Origin: Zygnema cylindricum
Taxonomy: Eukaryota > Streptophyta > Zygnematophyceae > Zygnematales > Zygnemataceae
Direction of reading: 5' to 3'
NCBI GenBank assembly: GCA_037447655.1
Contig: JBBHKE010002706.1
Coordinates: 436,001-500,000, forward strand
Length of the DNA: 64,000 bases
The position numbers and the translations under genes are program-made. Under the pieces are notes generated by a model, which was given only the letters and a program-made list of their open reading frames with translations, was not told where the DNA came from and did no database searches. This document shows, in pieces, positions 34,496 to 47,300 of the stretch. Numbering within the stretch: position 1 is the stretch's first letter; every line of letters begins with the position of its first letter.

Positions 34496-34564
34496 TAGTC
34501 TAATAGGATAAAGCTGACTGTTATCGGTCAACTTGACGAACCGTCCGTACCGGGATCGAATCTC
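34496..34564 (+). other. tRNA-like pol III promoter boxes inside a foldback arm
   Basis: TAGTCTAATAGG (34,496-34,507) resembles an A box. GGATCGAATCTC (34,553-34,564) resembles a B box, inside CGGGATCGAATCTCGGG, which could form a T-arm-like hairpin. Similar, more degenerate segments occur in the other arms (near 14,855-14,880, 32,355-32,380 and inverted at 35,600-35,640). This suggests a tRNA-derived segment was captured by the family. No functional tRNA cloverleaf is claimed. Confidence 0.35.
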
Positions 34565-37135
34565 GGGTCCATCAGGTATATTTTTATTAACCTACTAAAA
34601 ATAACTGCCTCTTGAACTAAGGCAGCCATGGATCAACCACCCTCTCTATCCTTTTGTGACTACAACAAGTATGGGGGCTAGAGAGAGGAGGTGGAGGCAA
34701 GCTGCCCGTCTTTTTCTTTTCTTTTATCCTAACAAATTTAACCCTAGAAAATACTATAGAAATCTATTAATTCCAACAGTAACCGTGCCACGTGTCATCC
34801 GATGTGGCGATGACTACAAACCGCCGAGAATCTCTTCCGCGATCACGGCTTTCTTTTCAATCGTCTGATTGAATGCAGATTTCAATCGTAGCCGTCATAA
34901 ATGCTTGTGCGGTATTTGTTTCGTAAAAGAAACAAAATGCGCGGTACTTGTTTCTTATCCATACCGAAATCCGTACTATTACATAACTGGATCTATGTAT
35001 CCGAAAAGTTCCTCGGATAAATGAATTTTCCTACGTGGCAACATTTAAATAAATATCAAACCTTTTAGTATATAACTTTGTGCCTATACTTAACGGTTTA
35101 GGCTACAGGCTACCGGCGTTTTGACGATTGCCACGTACTAGGATCAAATCTTGGTTCCGACATACTCCTTTTAGTAAATAAACCTACCTATTTGTAAATC
35201 AACTAATTTATTTCCCGTAAACCTCTGGATAGCCTAGGTAGCCATGGCTCTAGCTTCCTCTCCAACTTCTCACTGACTGCAACAAGTGTGGGAGTTGGAG
35301 AGAGAAGTTAGAGGCAGACTGCCTCGGCTTTTTTCTATATTCCAATTTAGACCTAGAAAATTGTAAAAGAACCATCGATTTCTACATGTGGCATGTAGAA
35401 ATTAAAGGTTATTTTAGTATTTTCTAGGTTTTGTAAAATGCAGAAAAAAAGCAGAGGAAGTCTGACTCTAACTCTTCTCTCCAACTTCCACATTTGTCGC
35501 AGTCACTGAAAGTTGGAGAGGGAGATAAAGCCATGGTCGCCTATGCTATCTCGATGGGGACAGATATTAGGTTGTTAGATTTTACTTAAATAGATCTTGA
35601 CGGACCCAGGTTTGAGCCTGGAACCTACTGTTCGTCAGGTTAGCCGGTAGCCGGTTACCTTAGCCAATTATTCTAAGATCAAGGTTAAAGATATAAGGTT
35701 TCGTAGCTATTTAAATGTTAACACTTAGGCTGTTTAATTTAATGGGATATTTAGACATAGATGTAGTTTGTGATGTACGGCGTATGCAAAATCCAAAATG
35801 GATATCTCGCATCTTGTTTCGAAGACGAAACAAATACTCCGCAAGTATTTATGACGTCCACGATTGTAATTCGGCTTAATTCGACGGCCACAAACATGCC
35901 GAGATCGCGGAATAAGTTTTCGGCGGTTTGGGGTCGACGTCATATCAATTGCCACGTGGCATAATCACACTGGATTACGGCATTTCCGAGGATTACATAT
36001 ACGGATCCAAAAGTTACATGTGTCGACTTGTTTCCCATGTAATACAATGGTCATACACAAAGTACACCGGCACCTGTACCTTTATGTACAATCTAGTATT
36101 ATGATTGGTACTGTACTTCAGTAGATAGAGTTTTAGAGAGAGATAGGACTTAGAAAAATTTGATAGATTGGACCCTCTCTCCCAAAAAGCTTCTGTACAA
36201 AGGGTCAACTTTGACCCTTTATAACTTACTGCTCAGGGGAGAAAGTTCAGAGATTCTTTTTGCTATCGACTCAAGGGAGTCATGCCTTCCCAAGTGTGAA
36301 GGTGGTCGGAGTTTTTGTCTGTCAAGGTGGAAGTTATTCTTGCTGAAACACAAAGGGGTCAGGGTTATCCTAGAGGCTTCGTGTGAGCTGCCGACTCCGA
36401 GGACCTATAGAGGTCTTAGAGTTGCATGGCACTTATTCAGTGGGAAAGACAAAAAGGCAAATATTATCCTAGAGGCTTCATATAAGCTGGACATTCTATG
36501 GACAAATGGATGTCACGGAATTACATTATTAATACTCGGACAATAACTTTACATTAAAATAGAAACCATCTAATTTTGACTTTTACTCTGAGCGCAGTTC
36601 TACGTGAGTTCACGATTATTTAAATCCATGTTTTGTACTTTATTACTTAAAAAATTCCATTTTGGATGCACTAACACGTTTCATACACCACTCTATTTAA
36701 GGTTACTACAAATTAGAATTATTAGTACTAATTAACCAATACCTTAATTAACGTAAAAAAGAATTATTGTTATTAATTTTATTTAAGGTTCAAAGGTCAA
36801 ATTTGGTGGCGCTGAATTTGAGTAAATAACTTCAATATCGTTTCAAGGTGTACCTTTCTTTCGTTTGATGTAATTTTCGGTTTCGATATACAACGGTACA
36901 ATAACAGATGGTACATAAAATATTTTCTACGTGTCTGCATCAAGGTTAAGTTTGAATGTTGTATTGTCAGGATTGTTTCGTTTTCTTTTATATGAACATA
37001 AAACCTTTAGTGGGTAGGATCTGGTACTATCTAGGGCTTCATTGTTTTGTTAAGCGCGTCTCTTGCGAGTTATGACGCCGAAATATTTGTAAAGATTTAG
37101 TGGAGTTAATGGGAAAAAAAGTGCGGCATAAGTTA

Positions 37136-39358
37136 GGGTATGTCCCCATATAATTCTAACTTAGCGAACTTTTTTTGTCATTTCGCGCAGATCCGCCGGA
37201 CCTGGTTTTCAAGTGTTCTTATGTGTCATAACGAAATTTTAACTTATGTTTGTCACAATTGTATATGTCGACAATACCTGTGATGGTTGTCAACGTCTAC
37301 AATTTGTGATGACGCAGATTATTTTTTGGAACTGGTTGTAACGTTGCATGTCTTTCCGTTGTCGCATGTCTTTCAATGATGTTGTAGACTTACTACCTTC
37401 TAGCCTGTGCCATTTTATGGTTGAGCAGATGCGCTTTGCCTTTGTGTCTCCTATGCGGCCGACTTGGAATGCCTTCGGAATCTTAAGACCCCTGCAGAAA
37501 AGAAAATATGTTTCGAATGAAAACGGACAAAACAAAACCATTTTTTGTTCTTTTTCTTGTCGTATTGGACACAAACGAAAAAAACATAGCGTGTACTTTC
37601 CAGCGTCACCTGAGATCGTTTGATTTTTTTTGAAAATTTCAACACGTGCAAATATACGTTACTATTTCTATAGCAAAAGTACTTTGATTTAAAACACATC
37701 ACGTATGGTTTTTTGAGAAAAGTTTGATGATGACGTTTGTTCACGTGGCCGTTGGTTGAAAAACATAAAACGACAACATGTAGTACATTCTAAGTCCGAC
37801 GATGACGTAAAATGCACTTCTACTTTTTTTGATTTCTTTGTACTGTTGTAACTTAGGCGGTACGTCGTCAAGTTTTAAAGAAAAATGAAAAAAAAAATCC
37901 CTTACTTTGGCACAAGAGAACATAGTATTATTCCAGTGAGCCATTATAGTGTTTTAAAATAAAGTTTGAAAATGACGTTTTTGACGTGGCCGTGGGTCAA
38001 AAATTAAAAGACGACAACATGTAGTATATTCTAAGTTCGACGATGACTCATAATGTTCTTCTACTTTTTCGATTTTTTTGTACGGTTGTAACTTAAGCGG
38101 TATGTCGCTAAGTTTTAGAGGAAAACGACAAAAGAAAACCCTTAATTTGGCACATGGAGACATATCTTGAGATCCCTATATCTGGATGATGTGGATTAGT
38201 GTGACAGTGGACTTCTATTGAAATTTTCACACGTAGCAAAGGTCACACGTCCCTGTGTGGGCACGAATCCACCAAGATCTTACAAAAAGTATTTGACAAA
38301 AGATATCATGTCACGTTCAATTTTTCTTTCCCTTCAACTTCGTCGTTTTCAGGGCTTCAAGTTTTTTTTTCGAAAAGACAAGGATGGAAAAGCTAATGTA
38401 ATCGATACTTTGATGAAGTATTTTGGACTGTAGTGAAGATTTTTCGTACTACGTTGAAGAGCGTCCTAATGTGCGAAAATGAAATTGGAACTTTGATATG
38501 TGACGGTTGTAGGCGTAAGTACAACTTTGTGACGGTTTAGGACGACTACAAAACTTTCGACAATTGTTGATGCTAATAAGAACATCGACTGTTATAGACG
38601 TCTAATTTTTTGTAATTTTGTGACATTGTAGATGTTTAGGGTTTTGTGACATTGTGACGCCATGCTCACTCGTGACAACGTCGACGTCACAAATTCAAGA
38701 ACTTTCCGCCACGGCTACCCGATGTCATTTCTTTCAACTTTTCACACTCGACTTGCCATAAAAATATACGTAAAGGAAGTCAAAATAATTATTTTTCGAG
38801 GTCTTTTATTTTATAACAGTATGGTTGTGTCTCACTCTAAAATATGTGAGATAAATTTGATAATGTAAGAGGGAGAGGGGAGAGGCGACGACGGCGCAAA
38901 ATTCTGCAAAGGACTCATGAATGAAAGTGGAGGTCCGATACCCCTGCATACTTTTTCCGTACATGCTCGTCTTTTCCGTACATGCGCGTGACGGGCAAAG
39001 ACAAAAATAGCGAGTACACTTCCTCATTCTAAAATTTTCCCACTCGTGTGGCGCGTGCGTAGGTCGTTTGTAATTCGTTGTTTGGGTCATGCCTGAACTG
39101 AAATCACCTCACGAGGTGATTTTTGATGAAGTTTTTTGATGGGCTGGATTCTCTTGCCCGGGGGTCGAAAAAATGAATACGCCAAAATGCGTTCGTATGA
39201 CGACAAATATAAAGTACATTTGAAGTATCGAATTGACGTTCACTGTACTGTGGTAAAAGTGATTTTTTTCGTACGGCTAAAGTTTTTCTCGTTGGGGAGT
39301 GAATTTTGGGGGAAAACGACAGAGAAAAGTCGATAGTTTGATACATGGGGACGCACCC
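37136..39358. mobile_element. long Harbinger-like element (2.2 kb), possibly composite
   Basis: The left end GGGTATGTCCCCATAT and the right end, reverse-complemented, GGGTGCGTCCCCATGT belong to the same TIR family as the elements at 7.2, 49.2 and 51.5 kb. The flanks are TTA on the left and TAA on the right, so the ends may come from different insertions. It contains a ~190-bp tandem duplication (compare 37,700-37,920 with 37,945-38,160), sequence matching the 7.2-kb element inverted near 38,640-38,760, and the palindrome at 39,101-39,122. No transposase ORF is present. The right ~410 bases are also present at 50,425-50,806. Confidence 0.55.
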
Positions 39359-40807
39359 TAACTGTTAAAAACGACAGAGCAAAGCGAAGAAAGGGCTTCA
39401 GTGGTACGATGACAATAGTACGCATAAGGGTGAAGTTCCATTAGTGAAAAATTGACGTTATTTACTAAATGCTGTACTGTTTCGTTTAGCACCGTACCAA
39501 ATAAATTATATTGTCAGAAAAAAAGGGCTACTGAATGACTGATTTGATTCTCCAAGGTTACGGGCGTAAATCTTGACTGTCAGATTTAGAATCGGATACG
39601 CCATCGGTCGAATCTTCCGGTTTGCAACAAGTGACGTGAAGGAGGATTATAATTTTTTGAGTCTGAACGTATAGCATTGTGCCGCGCGTAAAAGTGAAAA
39701 AAAATCCACGATGAACGCGCGATTAGGTGGATAAACGTGGCATAGGCCATGTGCCTTCCGCCAGGGCGGATGCGAGGCCGCCGCAAGCCACGATAAAATC
39801 TTTGACAGAGGATATTCTTTCACCACGCTCCTGTTGCCATCCAATAACCATTCTGATATTTTTGTACGTCCGTATAGATTTTATTAAACTCGTCGTGCGA
39901 GTCACTTTTTTTGTTTTTTACCTCCGATGGTACAAATATGTGGTCACACCATGGTGTCAAAGATTCTTTGAAGACTTGCAGAATCTTATTCTTCTACTGC
40001 GTGAATCCAATCAGTGTGTGCCACGCAAATAAAATGTCGGTTACTGACCCGACACAATGGAACTAAAGCCTTCAGTAGACGTAATTTTTCGTGTACTAAG
40101 ACCGCCTAATGGAACAAAGACCTAATTTATATAGTACAAACTCTAATTTTGACATTGAGATTGGTCGGTTTTGAAAATCTTTGACTACTCTTCAAATATG
40201 CGATCTTTAATTCACGTGATACCACTTAAATAAAGACACGTGGCTTTACTTACACTCTCACCGATGACACCTTGTCCGGAGCCTTACAGCTGGCTGAGAA
40301 TATTGTCCGTACAATTTCAAAGACCTCGTGATGGAACCTGAGACTCTAAAAAAGTAAAAAGGTACAAAGCAGCTTCGAGTGAATCTTGACACACCGTACT
40401 ATCAATTGGATCATTGATGTATTGTACCTTTTCCAGGTTTTGGAAATAAGCGACCAGTACCCTAAAATGTCGGTGCCGTACCTTTCATTGTCAGGAAATA
40501 CATGTAGAGACGTTTCCGGTTTTACCGACAAACCTGCACACCTGTATAGCGAAGCAACTTCCATTCGGACTGAATCATTGTTGACAGATTTTTGGTTTGG
40601 AGCACAGTACTGTACTGTAATGTACTGACATATGTACAGATTATAACTACTGTACTTGTAGAGCAAGATTCCCTTCTTACCTCTTGCCTATCGTAACCGA
40701 TTTTCACTCGATTTTACGGGTTCAGATATTATTATATTACACCCTAAAAAACCCTAAAAAATCCTAAAACTCTCAAAAACCCTAAAACACATTAAAACCT
40801 GTACTGT

Positions 40808-41224
40808 ACACCGTGAATCGTTATTACTTATTAGCCTTATGTACGCTATATCGGCACCCCAAAATTTTGACATTGATACATTAAATATAATTAACTACGC
40901 TATTTAAGGACGTGGACCATGATCTGCCACGTCTCCAAGCACTAAATTAGAAGTAATGACGCTAATTTTTTCTTTACACTAATAATTTCTATACGCTAAT
41001 AACGACTCAAGGTGTAGTAGAGTACACCGTGATTCGTTATTAGCCTTATGTACGCTATATCGGCACCCTAAAATTTTGGCATTGATAACTTAAATATAAT
41101 AAACTACGCTATTTAAGGAAGTGGACCATAATCTGCCACGTCTCCTTACACTAAATTAGAATGCTTGACCCTAATTTTTTCTTTACACTAATAATTTTTA
41201 CACGCTAATAACGATTAAGGGTGT
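40808..41224. mobile_element. two tandem MITEs, CACCGTGAATCG family
   Basis: Units 40,808-41,015 and 41,024-41,224 each start ACACCGTGA(A)TCGTTATTA and end with an inverted relative (GCTAATAACGA...GGTGT). Both contain TATCGGCACCC and AAAATTTT. Copy B of the duplication lacks them at the matching place (about 56,755), so they were inserted after the duplication or lost from B. Confidence 0.65.
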
Positions 41225-42563
41225 AGTAGAGTACCCACCGATATTTACCGAGTTGATATCGCAATATTATCGATATCAGTTTTCAGTAACCGATATCAGG
41301 TTTTTTTTTAGGACCTAAAAAGTAAAAACAAACCATCTATATTCCCCGGCACCGACATGTCCGATTGTTCTGGTTTTCTTGTACAAATCGTACCTTCTGT
41401 GGTCAGAAAAGATTCAGATACAGTTAGCTAGAGTACAAAATAAAGTCATAAAAACTGTATCGTACTTCTGTATCGCGATTTTACATTTCAAAGCGGCAGT
41501 ATAAAATTGCGAATCAAATCTCCACATTCAGGAAGATCTTTGTACCTCCACCTTGAGATGGACGATCAAGATTTGACAATATCAAGGTCGACAGGCGTCC
41601 CTGTTTCTTTCTAAAGAGTCAAAACAGGATGTACAATTATGTGTCACGATCCACGTAGCCAATACTATTATTCTCTGAGCCCCAAAACGAAAATATCAGA
41701 GCGATTCAGTTCGTTCCAATGACTCATTAAAATTCACGCTGGCAAGCTCTTCACACGTGTGATTATAGTCAAACTGTACACATAAATATTAATTGCTCGT
41801 ACATAGAAAAAGTCGGGAGTAGGGATTTTTAAAAAACCCTCCCTCCGGCGCCATATCATATGTGACATCAAATCATATTATATCACATATCACGCTGGCA
41901 AATTTTTCGCAAGTGTGATTATTGTCAGACCGTACATAAATGTTAAGCGGCAAAGAAAGTCGGGAGTCGGGATTTCTCAAGCCCTCCCTCCGGCGCCAGA
42001 GGGTCATTTCTGACGCTTGGATTTTCCGACGGATTATGGCGATCCAATGGGATGATCTCGTCCGTACATTTCCGGAAATTGCGGAAACAAGGCGGTTTTA
42101 ACCTGATCCACTCTGGAGTCTACTGTAGCGTGCCACAATTCTAAAAAGTAACTCTTTTAGGCCAGCTTCACATGTTGGATAAATGCTATTTTTCACAAGT
42201 GCGAACTAATCGAAGGCGTGAAGACATATAGCGTGCCGTACTAAAACCCTAAACCGTACGTTTTCGGCGGTTAAAAAAGCCGGTACTTGATTTTATTTTT
42301 TTTCTATCAAATTTTAGCCTTCCAGCAACTTTTTTGTTACCGATATTTTTTTTTTTGAAGTTTTGTTGAAAGGTCTAATGAGAGGCGATTCAATTGCCAC
42401 GTGTCATCCTCATAAGCCAAGAACTCCTGGATCGAAATTCGACTACTGTACTTTATTCCACCTTGAAATCCATGTAACTACGTATGACACGACACGTGGC
42501 TTGCATAGTTTAAAAAAAGGAGTTAAAGCCCTATGTAGATCTAAGCGGCGTCTACAGTACAGT

Positions 42564-42779
42564 ACACCGTGAATCGCTATTAGTGTTGATGTTTTTTTTC
42601 GTCGCTAGAAACGTCGCTTCTCCGTACACACCCACAGGATTATGGATCTGACGGTTGCGATTGAAAGGAAAGATTCTCAGCTTCCGATTGGCGGTCTCAA
42701 GCAAATCGTACTATTGTGTACGGAGAAAAGATGTTTTAAGTGGCGAAAAATTAATAACACTAATAGCGATTCGCGGTGT
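42564..42779. mobile_element. MITE with ACACCGTGAATCGCTATTAG ends (copy A)
   Basis: The left end ACACCGTGAATCGCTATTAG and the right end CTAATAGCGATTCGCGGTGT are inverted repeats. The interior is palindromic, with TTCTCCGTACACA inverted as TGTGTACGGAGAAA. A matching copy sits at 58,149-58,367, so this insertion predates the segmental duplication. Confidence 0.75.
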
Positions 42780-43183
42780 ACTGTACTTTTATGCTCAAAT
42801 TAAATGACGCGGGATAAAATAAAAATTTACAGTTTCGCACGTGTAAGGCTAAGATTATATTTTTTTTGTGTGTCTTTCCAACGGTGTTGAATCGTCTCCA
42901 CTCATTAATACGATCCGCTTGTTTCATTAAATACAGTAAGTGACTGGACCGCATTAAATTAACCGTTTCACACGTGTGAGTTAATAGAGAGACATTTAAA
43001 TTTTCCGACATGTGAAACCGCCTTGTTTCGTTTCGTCGTCTCCAGATGCCTCGCACGTGCGAAAAAAATATAGAAAGGATAAAAGTTGGTCGCTTTTCGA
43101 ACGCTTCTCGATCCGAACGCCTCGTTTTTTTTAAAATTTAAACCTTCGGCGTCCCTTTTTTAGGGTTTTGCTAGGGCATAGCC

Positions 43184-43301
43184 ATGGCGGCCGTCATCAT
43201 CACTATTGTCACAACATTGTTTTTAGCCTGCCACGTGGCAAACGTCATGGGATATGATCCATATATTTCATATCCTCCACCAGAGATGTGGGAGTCGGAT
43301 A
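43184..43301 (+). pseudogene. orphan first exon of an LRR gene (signal peptide)
   Basis: Encodes MAAVIITIVTTLFLACHVAN and continues VMGYDPYISYPPPEMWESD, ending one base into the next codon before a GTACGT donor at 43,302. The hydrophobic stretch is a typical secretory signal peptide. It corresponds to exon 1 at 58,811-58,925, with the same phase-1 donor. The N-terminal-cap exon and the LRR exons found downstream of that copy are absent here: duplication similarity ends at about 44,050 inside intron 1 and Copia debris follows. It may still be transcribed, because the upstream duplicated region carries its promoter. Confidence 0.7.
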
Positions 43302-43359
43302 GTACGTTTTCCACTCAACCTTCCTTTTCCCCCCTCCTTTGCTATGGAGTTCATGTCTT

Positions 43360-43735
43360 CACACGTGGGAAATCCCTTAACACGTGGGAAACCTATTCAG
43401 ATTCCTAATTTTTCTCTCATTGGCTCCCCTGTTGCTTCTATCGCTTCCCCTCAGTTCCCCCTCCTTGGTATGCAATTCATGTCTTCACATGTGGGAAATC
43501 CCATTCCCACGTGGGAAATCCCATTCCCATGTGGGAAATCTCATCCACACGTGGGAAATACCTTCACGCGTGGGAAATTCCCTTCACGCGTGGGATATTA
43601 CATTCACCCGTGGGAAATCATTTCACACATGGGAAATCCTTTCACGCGTAGGAAATCCATTCACACCTGGGAAATCATTTCACACGTGGGGAATCCCTTC
43701 ACACGTGGGAAACCCCTTCACACGTGGGAAATCTA
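43360..43735 (+). repeat. minisatellite with CACGTGGGAAATCC units (copy A)
   Basis: Roughly 18 units of a 17-18 bp repeat, TTCACACGTGGGAAATCC with variants, each mostly carrying CACGTG or CACATG. It lies in the first intron of the orphan exon. Two forward frames stay open across it, which is a repeat artefact. Confidence 0.9.
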
Positions 43736-43904
43736 CTAAGGCATGCAAAAAACATCGCTCTAATTTGCTCCCTTGTCGATTTTGCCGTTCCTCCCTCTTT
43801 CCCCCTCCTTAATTTGCTGTTCAAGTCTTGGCTCGTAGGAAAACTATTCACACGTGCGAAATATCGGTCTGGTTAGCTCCCCTGAGGCTCGTCTCTCTGT
43901 CGCT

Positions 43905-44050
43905 CCTTGTCGTGACTCGTCTCACTTTCTGTCGTGACTTGTGTCGCTTCTTGTCGTGACTTGCGTCACTTTCTGTCGTGACTTGTGTCACTTTCTGTCG
44001 TGACTCGTCTCACTTTCTATCATGACTTGTGTCACTTTCTGTCGTGATTT
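43905..44050 (+). repeat. 22-bp minisatellite, TGTCGTGACTTGTGTCACTT family (copy A)
   Basis: About seven units, each containing GTGAC ... GTCAC half-palindromes. The array marks the right edge of the duplicated segment. Confidence 0.9.
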
Positions 44051-44379
44051 TTTGTCGTACCTCGCGCCGTATGCTCATGTACAGACCTTTTACGTCACTT
44101 AGGCATAAATTAGTATAGGCACGCGTATCAATACTCGCCGACGTCTTACGGTATGACACCACTTCCAATCTTCATAATATATTCAGTGTAGAGTTTCGGC
44201 TTAGCATGTCTCCATAGCTCACATCACTCTAAGTTTGAATTTTAACTTCTTCTCCACCAAGAGAGAGTCAGGGTTCAAGTTCTTGCAAGATATCGAAGAA
44301 CCCTTTTTGTTGCCTCATAGTTTAACTTCTTTGGATTTTGCAGACTTTGGCTTAAAGCTCCACAAGCTGTTGCAATATC

Positions 44380-47300
44380 CAGTCAGGTACAATTCATGAA
44401 GTAGATAAGACTCCTGACAATATGTTTGTAAGGATTAGAGGACATATAATATGCCTCGCCTGGCTCCAAATATTCATCAATCACAACACCACCCTCTGAT
44501 TCCTTCCCTTCTATTTTTTGTTTGAACTCCATTGGAGAAGCACTCCCCTTTCTTTCTGACGTGCCAAACTGCTCAAGCATGTTCCCAATGGCTTTCTTTT
44601 ATGCCGAATAATTTAATCGTTGTTTTTTATCGCTCTCTGCCTGAATTCCCAAAATGTACTTAGCCTCCCCTAATCCTTTATTATCAACCGAGTATTTAAA
44701 GTTGTTTTTATTTTGTTAATTTCATCAATGGATTAGCTCACCAACTGTAAATCATCCACATATACAACAATATATATATTTATAACTCCATCTTCTCCTT
44801 CCATTACATAAACTGAAAGATCCGAGTTGATTTTAGTAAATCCCAGATTTGTTAAAAATTCATCCAATTTCAGGTTCCACTATCGTGGAGCCTACTTCAG
44901 ACCATAAAGGGACTTCAACTATTTACCAACCAAATTTCCATTCCCTTTTTCTGCATACTCATCTGGCTGCTTTATATTTATAACTTACTCTAAATTCCCA
45001 TGCAACAAAGTTGTTTTCACATCCATATGATGTAGTTCCATATCCTCTATTATTGCTAGAGATAAAAGAATCCTAACAATAGGAAAATATATAAGGCTAG
45101 GCTTGTTTCTAAGGGTTAGAGCCAGAAATAGAGTATTGATTATGAGGAGACTTTCTCACCCGTATTCTTCGATTAGTATAGGACCCATTTGGTTACTCTA
45201 TGAGTATAATTTGTAGGACTTGGATGATTTTCATTATCAAAGTTGAGTTTATCAAAGTAATGGCACGCATTTTTTTTGAAACTTTGACCTGTTAGTATGA
45301 TCATTCTGATTGATATTTTAATGTGAAGCTTTGTGAAGATATTCTATGATCTAGAAAATGTATTTGTGTGTTGTTTCATTCTATTATTTTATCTCTGTAG
45401 AATTTTGTGAAAAGTCTACCTGGTTAGTTTGAAAAGTTGACAGTTTTTTTCTGGAAAATTTGGAGTTCATATCTTTTTAATTCTTTAGTGTATTTGGTTA
45501 TAATTTTGGGATGTTATAGTGTCTAGAATATAATACATTTTGGTGAAGTTTGAGAAGTTTTTGTTCATTGTGGAGTAATATTTGCCGTCTGAAACACAAC
45601 TATTTTGGGGTAGTCTATGATGCTTCGGATAGTAATCCATGGTTGAAATAGGCTATGGACAACAACCATTCTGTTTCAGAGTGTAAGGAATAGTTAACTC
45701 ATGGGAAATTCTATTTTATTTCAAATAATCAGCAAAGGCATTTAATACATACTCTCCACAGTTGATGTTGTCAGATCGCAAAGCAAGGATCGGTTTCCCG
45801 TAAAGTTTCTCCGCTTAGATCCGAAAATCCTTGAAGTGTGTAAAGATTCCGCTCTTCTCTTTCATAAAGTACACTCCGTTGAAACGTGAGTAGTCGTCCG
45901 TGAAGGGAACAAAGTATCTGTTGTCACCAAAGGAAGGAACTTTAGCTGGTCCCCATACATCCAAGTGGATAAGGTTGAGAAGAACATTTGTTCGGTAATC
46001 TGAAATCTATACAAAAAGAAAATGATGAAGCTTCCCGAGAGCACAATCATCACAAACATGGGATTATTTTTAACCATGCTTAACACCTATCATATTAGTC
46101 TTCACCATTTTTTTAAGCATCTCATTATGCAAATGACCTAGCCTTTTATGCCAAAAAACATTTCTAGAAAAGGACAATTGAGTACACAAAATCAACTTTA
46201 TTAACCAGGTCCATCCGATATAACATGTTTGGACCTCTAGTTCCCACTAAGGCTGCCCTCCCAACTTTTCTGACTGTCTTTTTCCCTTTGCTTTGCATCA
46301 CATCAAATCACTTACTTTCTTCCATCGAAGTAGAAAACATTTTTTTCTTAAAATTCCGCACATATAAAACGTCATGCAAAGTTTTTTTTACAGGTTTGCC
46401 ATCTATCTCACAATTCAGATTTATGCTACCCTTAGCATTGGCTTCAACGATGGCACCGCAACAATAAAAGATATAACAAGTAGGGATAAGTGTCATATCC
46501 TTAAAATGAGACTCATTCAAGCACATGTGTGTCACACAACTTCCGCAATCCATAATGCACCCGAGATCTTTCTCGCCCTCCATCATTTTGGCAAGAGCAA
46601 AGAACTCGTTGTCTTCAGTTTTAAGAAAACTTACAACCTTATATTTTTCCCTCTTTATTTCATTCACTAGTTCCTCTTCCTCAACTGAAAAAGCCGTAGT
46701 TTTGATCGGAGGCCTCAGTGTAAATGGAGCTCCTCTCACCTTCCATCCTATGCGATAAGAACCTGTTTCACACGCTTTTATATACAAAAGAGAAAATCTG
46801 TACAAATGACCATTATTATAGCAATAGACACACCTTTCGTATTGTTGAAAATAATTATTTCCTTGAAAATGCTTCTTCTTCTAGCACATACTTTATAGCT
46901 GTAGCTAGATATCAATCTTTCTTTTCAAAAATTTTCACTTTATCACAGGCTCCTTTATACTTAGTAGGAAGCCCCCTCAGTAGAATCATTGTTTCGTGAT
47001 ACCCAAGAAAAAAACCACTTGAGCATGAATTTTGTGCTACTATAAGTCTGAATTTATTTCAATATTTTGCCATGTTTTCACCTGTATGATTATATTCCTA
47101 GATCTGCCCAGCAGTTATAATCTCATGTTATGCATTAGCTCTATAATATGTCTTTTTCAAAGCATTCGAGATTTCTGATGCTTTAGTAGCTTAAATGTAT
47201 GTCATATGCAGCTCTTTAGATATCATTAATTTTATTAGATGAAGAGCTTGCTCATTCTTTTGATCATAGTTCGCATTGGTTTTTGCCATAGATCCATTGA

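Larger units (their letters stand above)
31547..36426. mobile_element. composite foldback element (4.9 kb)
   Basis: The outer ends TGCAACTCTGAGACCTCCAT and the inverted TATAGAGGTCTTAGAGTTGCA are matched. The parts in order are: left arm 31,547-32,610; an internally deleted Copia element 32,620-33,762; a second left-type arm 33,765-34,768; a partial left arm 34,780-35,390; and the inverted right arm 35,393-36,426. The last two meet at a near-perfect hairpin (GATTTCTACATG / GCATGTAGAAAT). It belongs to the same family as 13,897-16,431. The shared GAGGCAGACTGCCTC motif recurs in each complete arm. Confidence 0.7.
38945..44050 (+). repeat. segmental duplication, copy A
   Basis: Direct relative of 50,425-59,445 (copy B). 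Matching landmarks in the same order include: ATGACGACAAATATAAAGTA (39,196 versus 50,652); CTTGTCCGGAGCCTTACAGC (40,272 versus 52,650); a CCCTAAAA-rich patch (40,740 versus 56,653); ATTCCCCGGCACCGACATGT (41,340 versus 56,864); and the signal-peptide exon (43,184 versus 58,811). Copy A lacks the LINE and the 950-bp Harbinger-like insertion but has its own tandem MITEs at 40.8-41.2 kb. Confidence 0.85.

Noticed and set aside
34496-34564. A functional tRNA gene
   Set aside because: A- and B-box-like motifs are present, but their spacing is long and no complete acceptor and anticodon arms could be paired, so only a tRNA-like segment is reported.
36160-36546. 128-aa plus-strand frame
   Set aside because: It lies entirely within the right arm of the foldback element and is not conserved in the matching arm at 16.1-16.4 kb.
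43254-43812. 161-aa and 142-aa frames across the CACGTGGGAAATCC array
   Set aside because: Repeat-driven open frames inside an intron; the equivalent copy B array gives different lengths and both frames are equally open.
45862-46086. 74-aa minus-strand frame as a membrane protein
   Set aside because: It is an out-of-frame reading of the decayed Copia integrase; another frame gives HLDVWGPAKV and NRYFVPFTDDYSRF.
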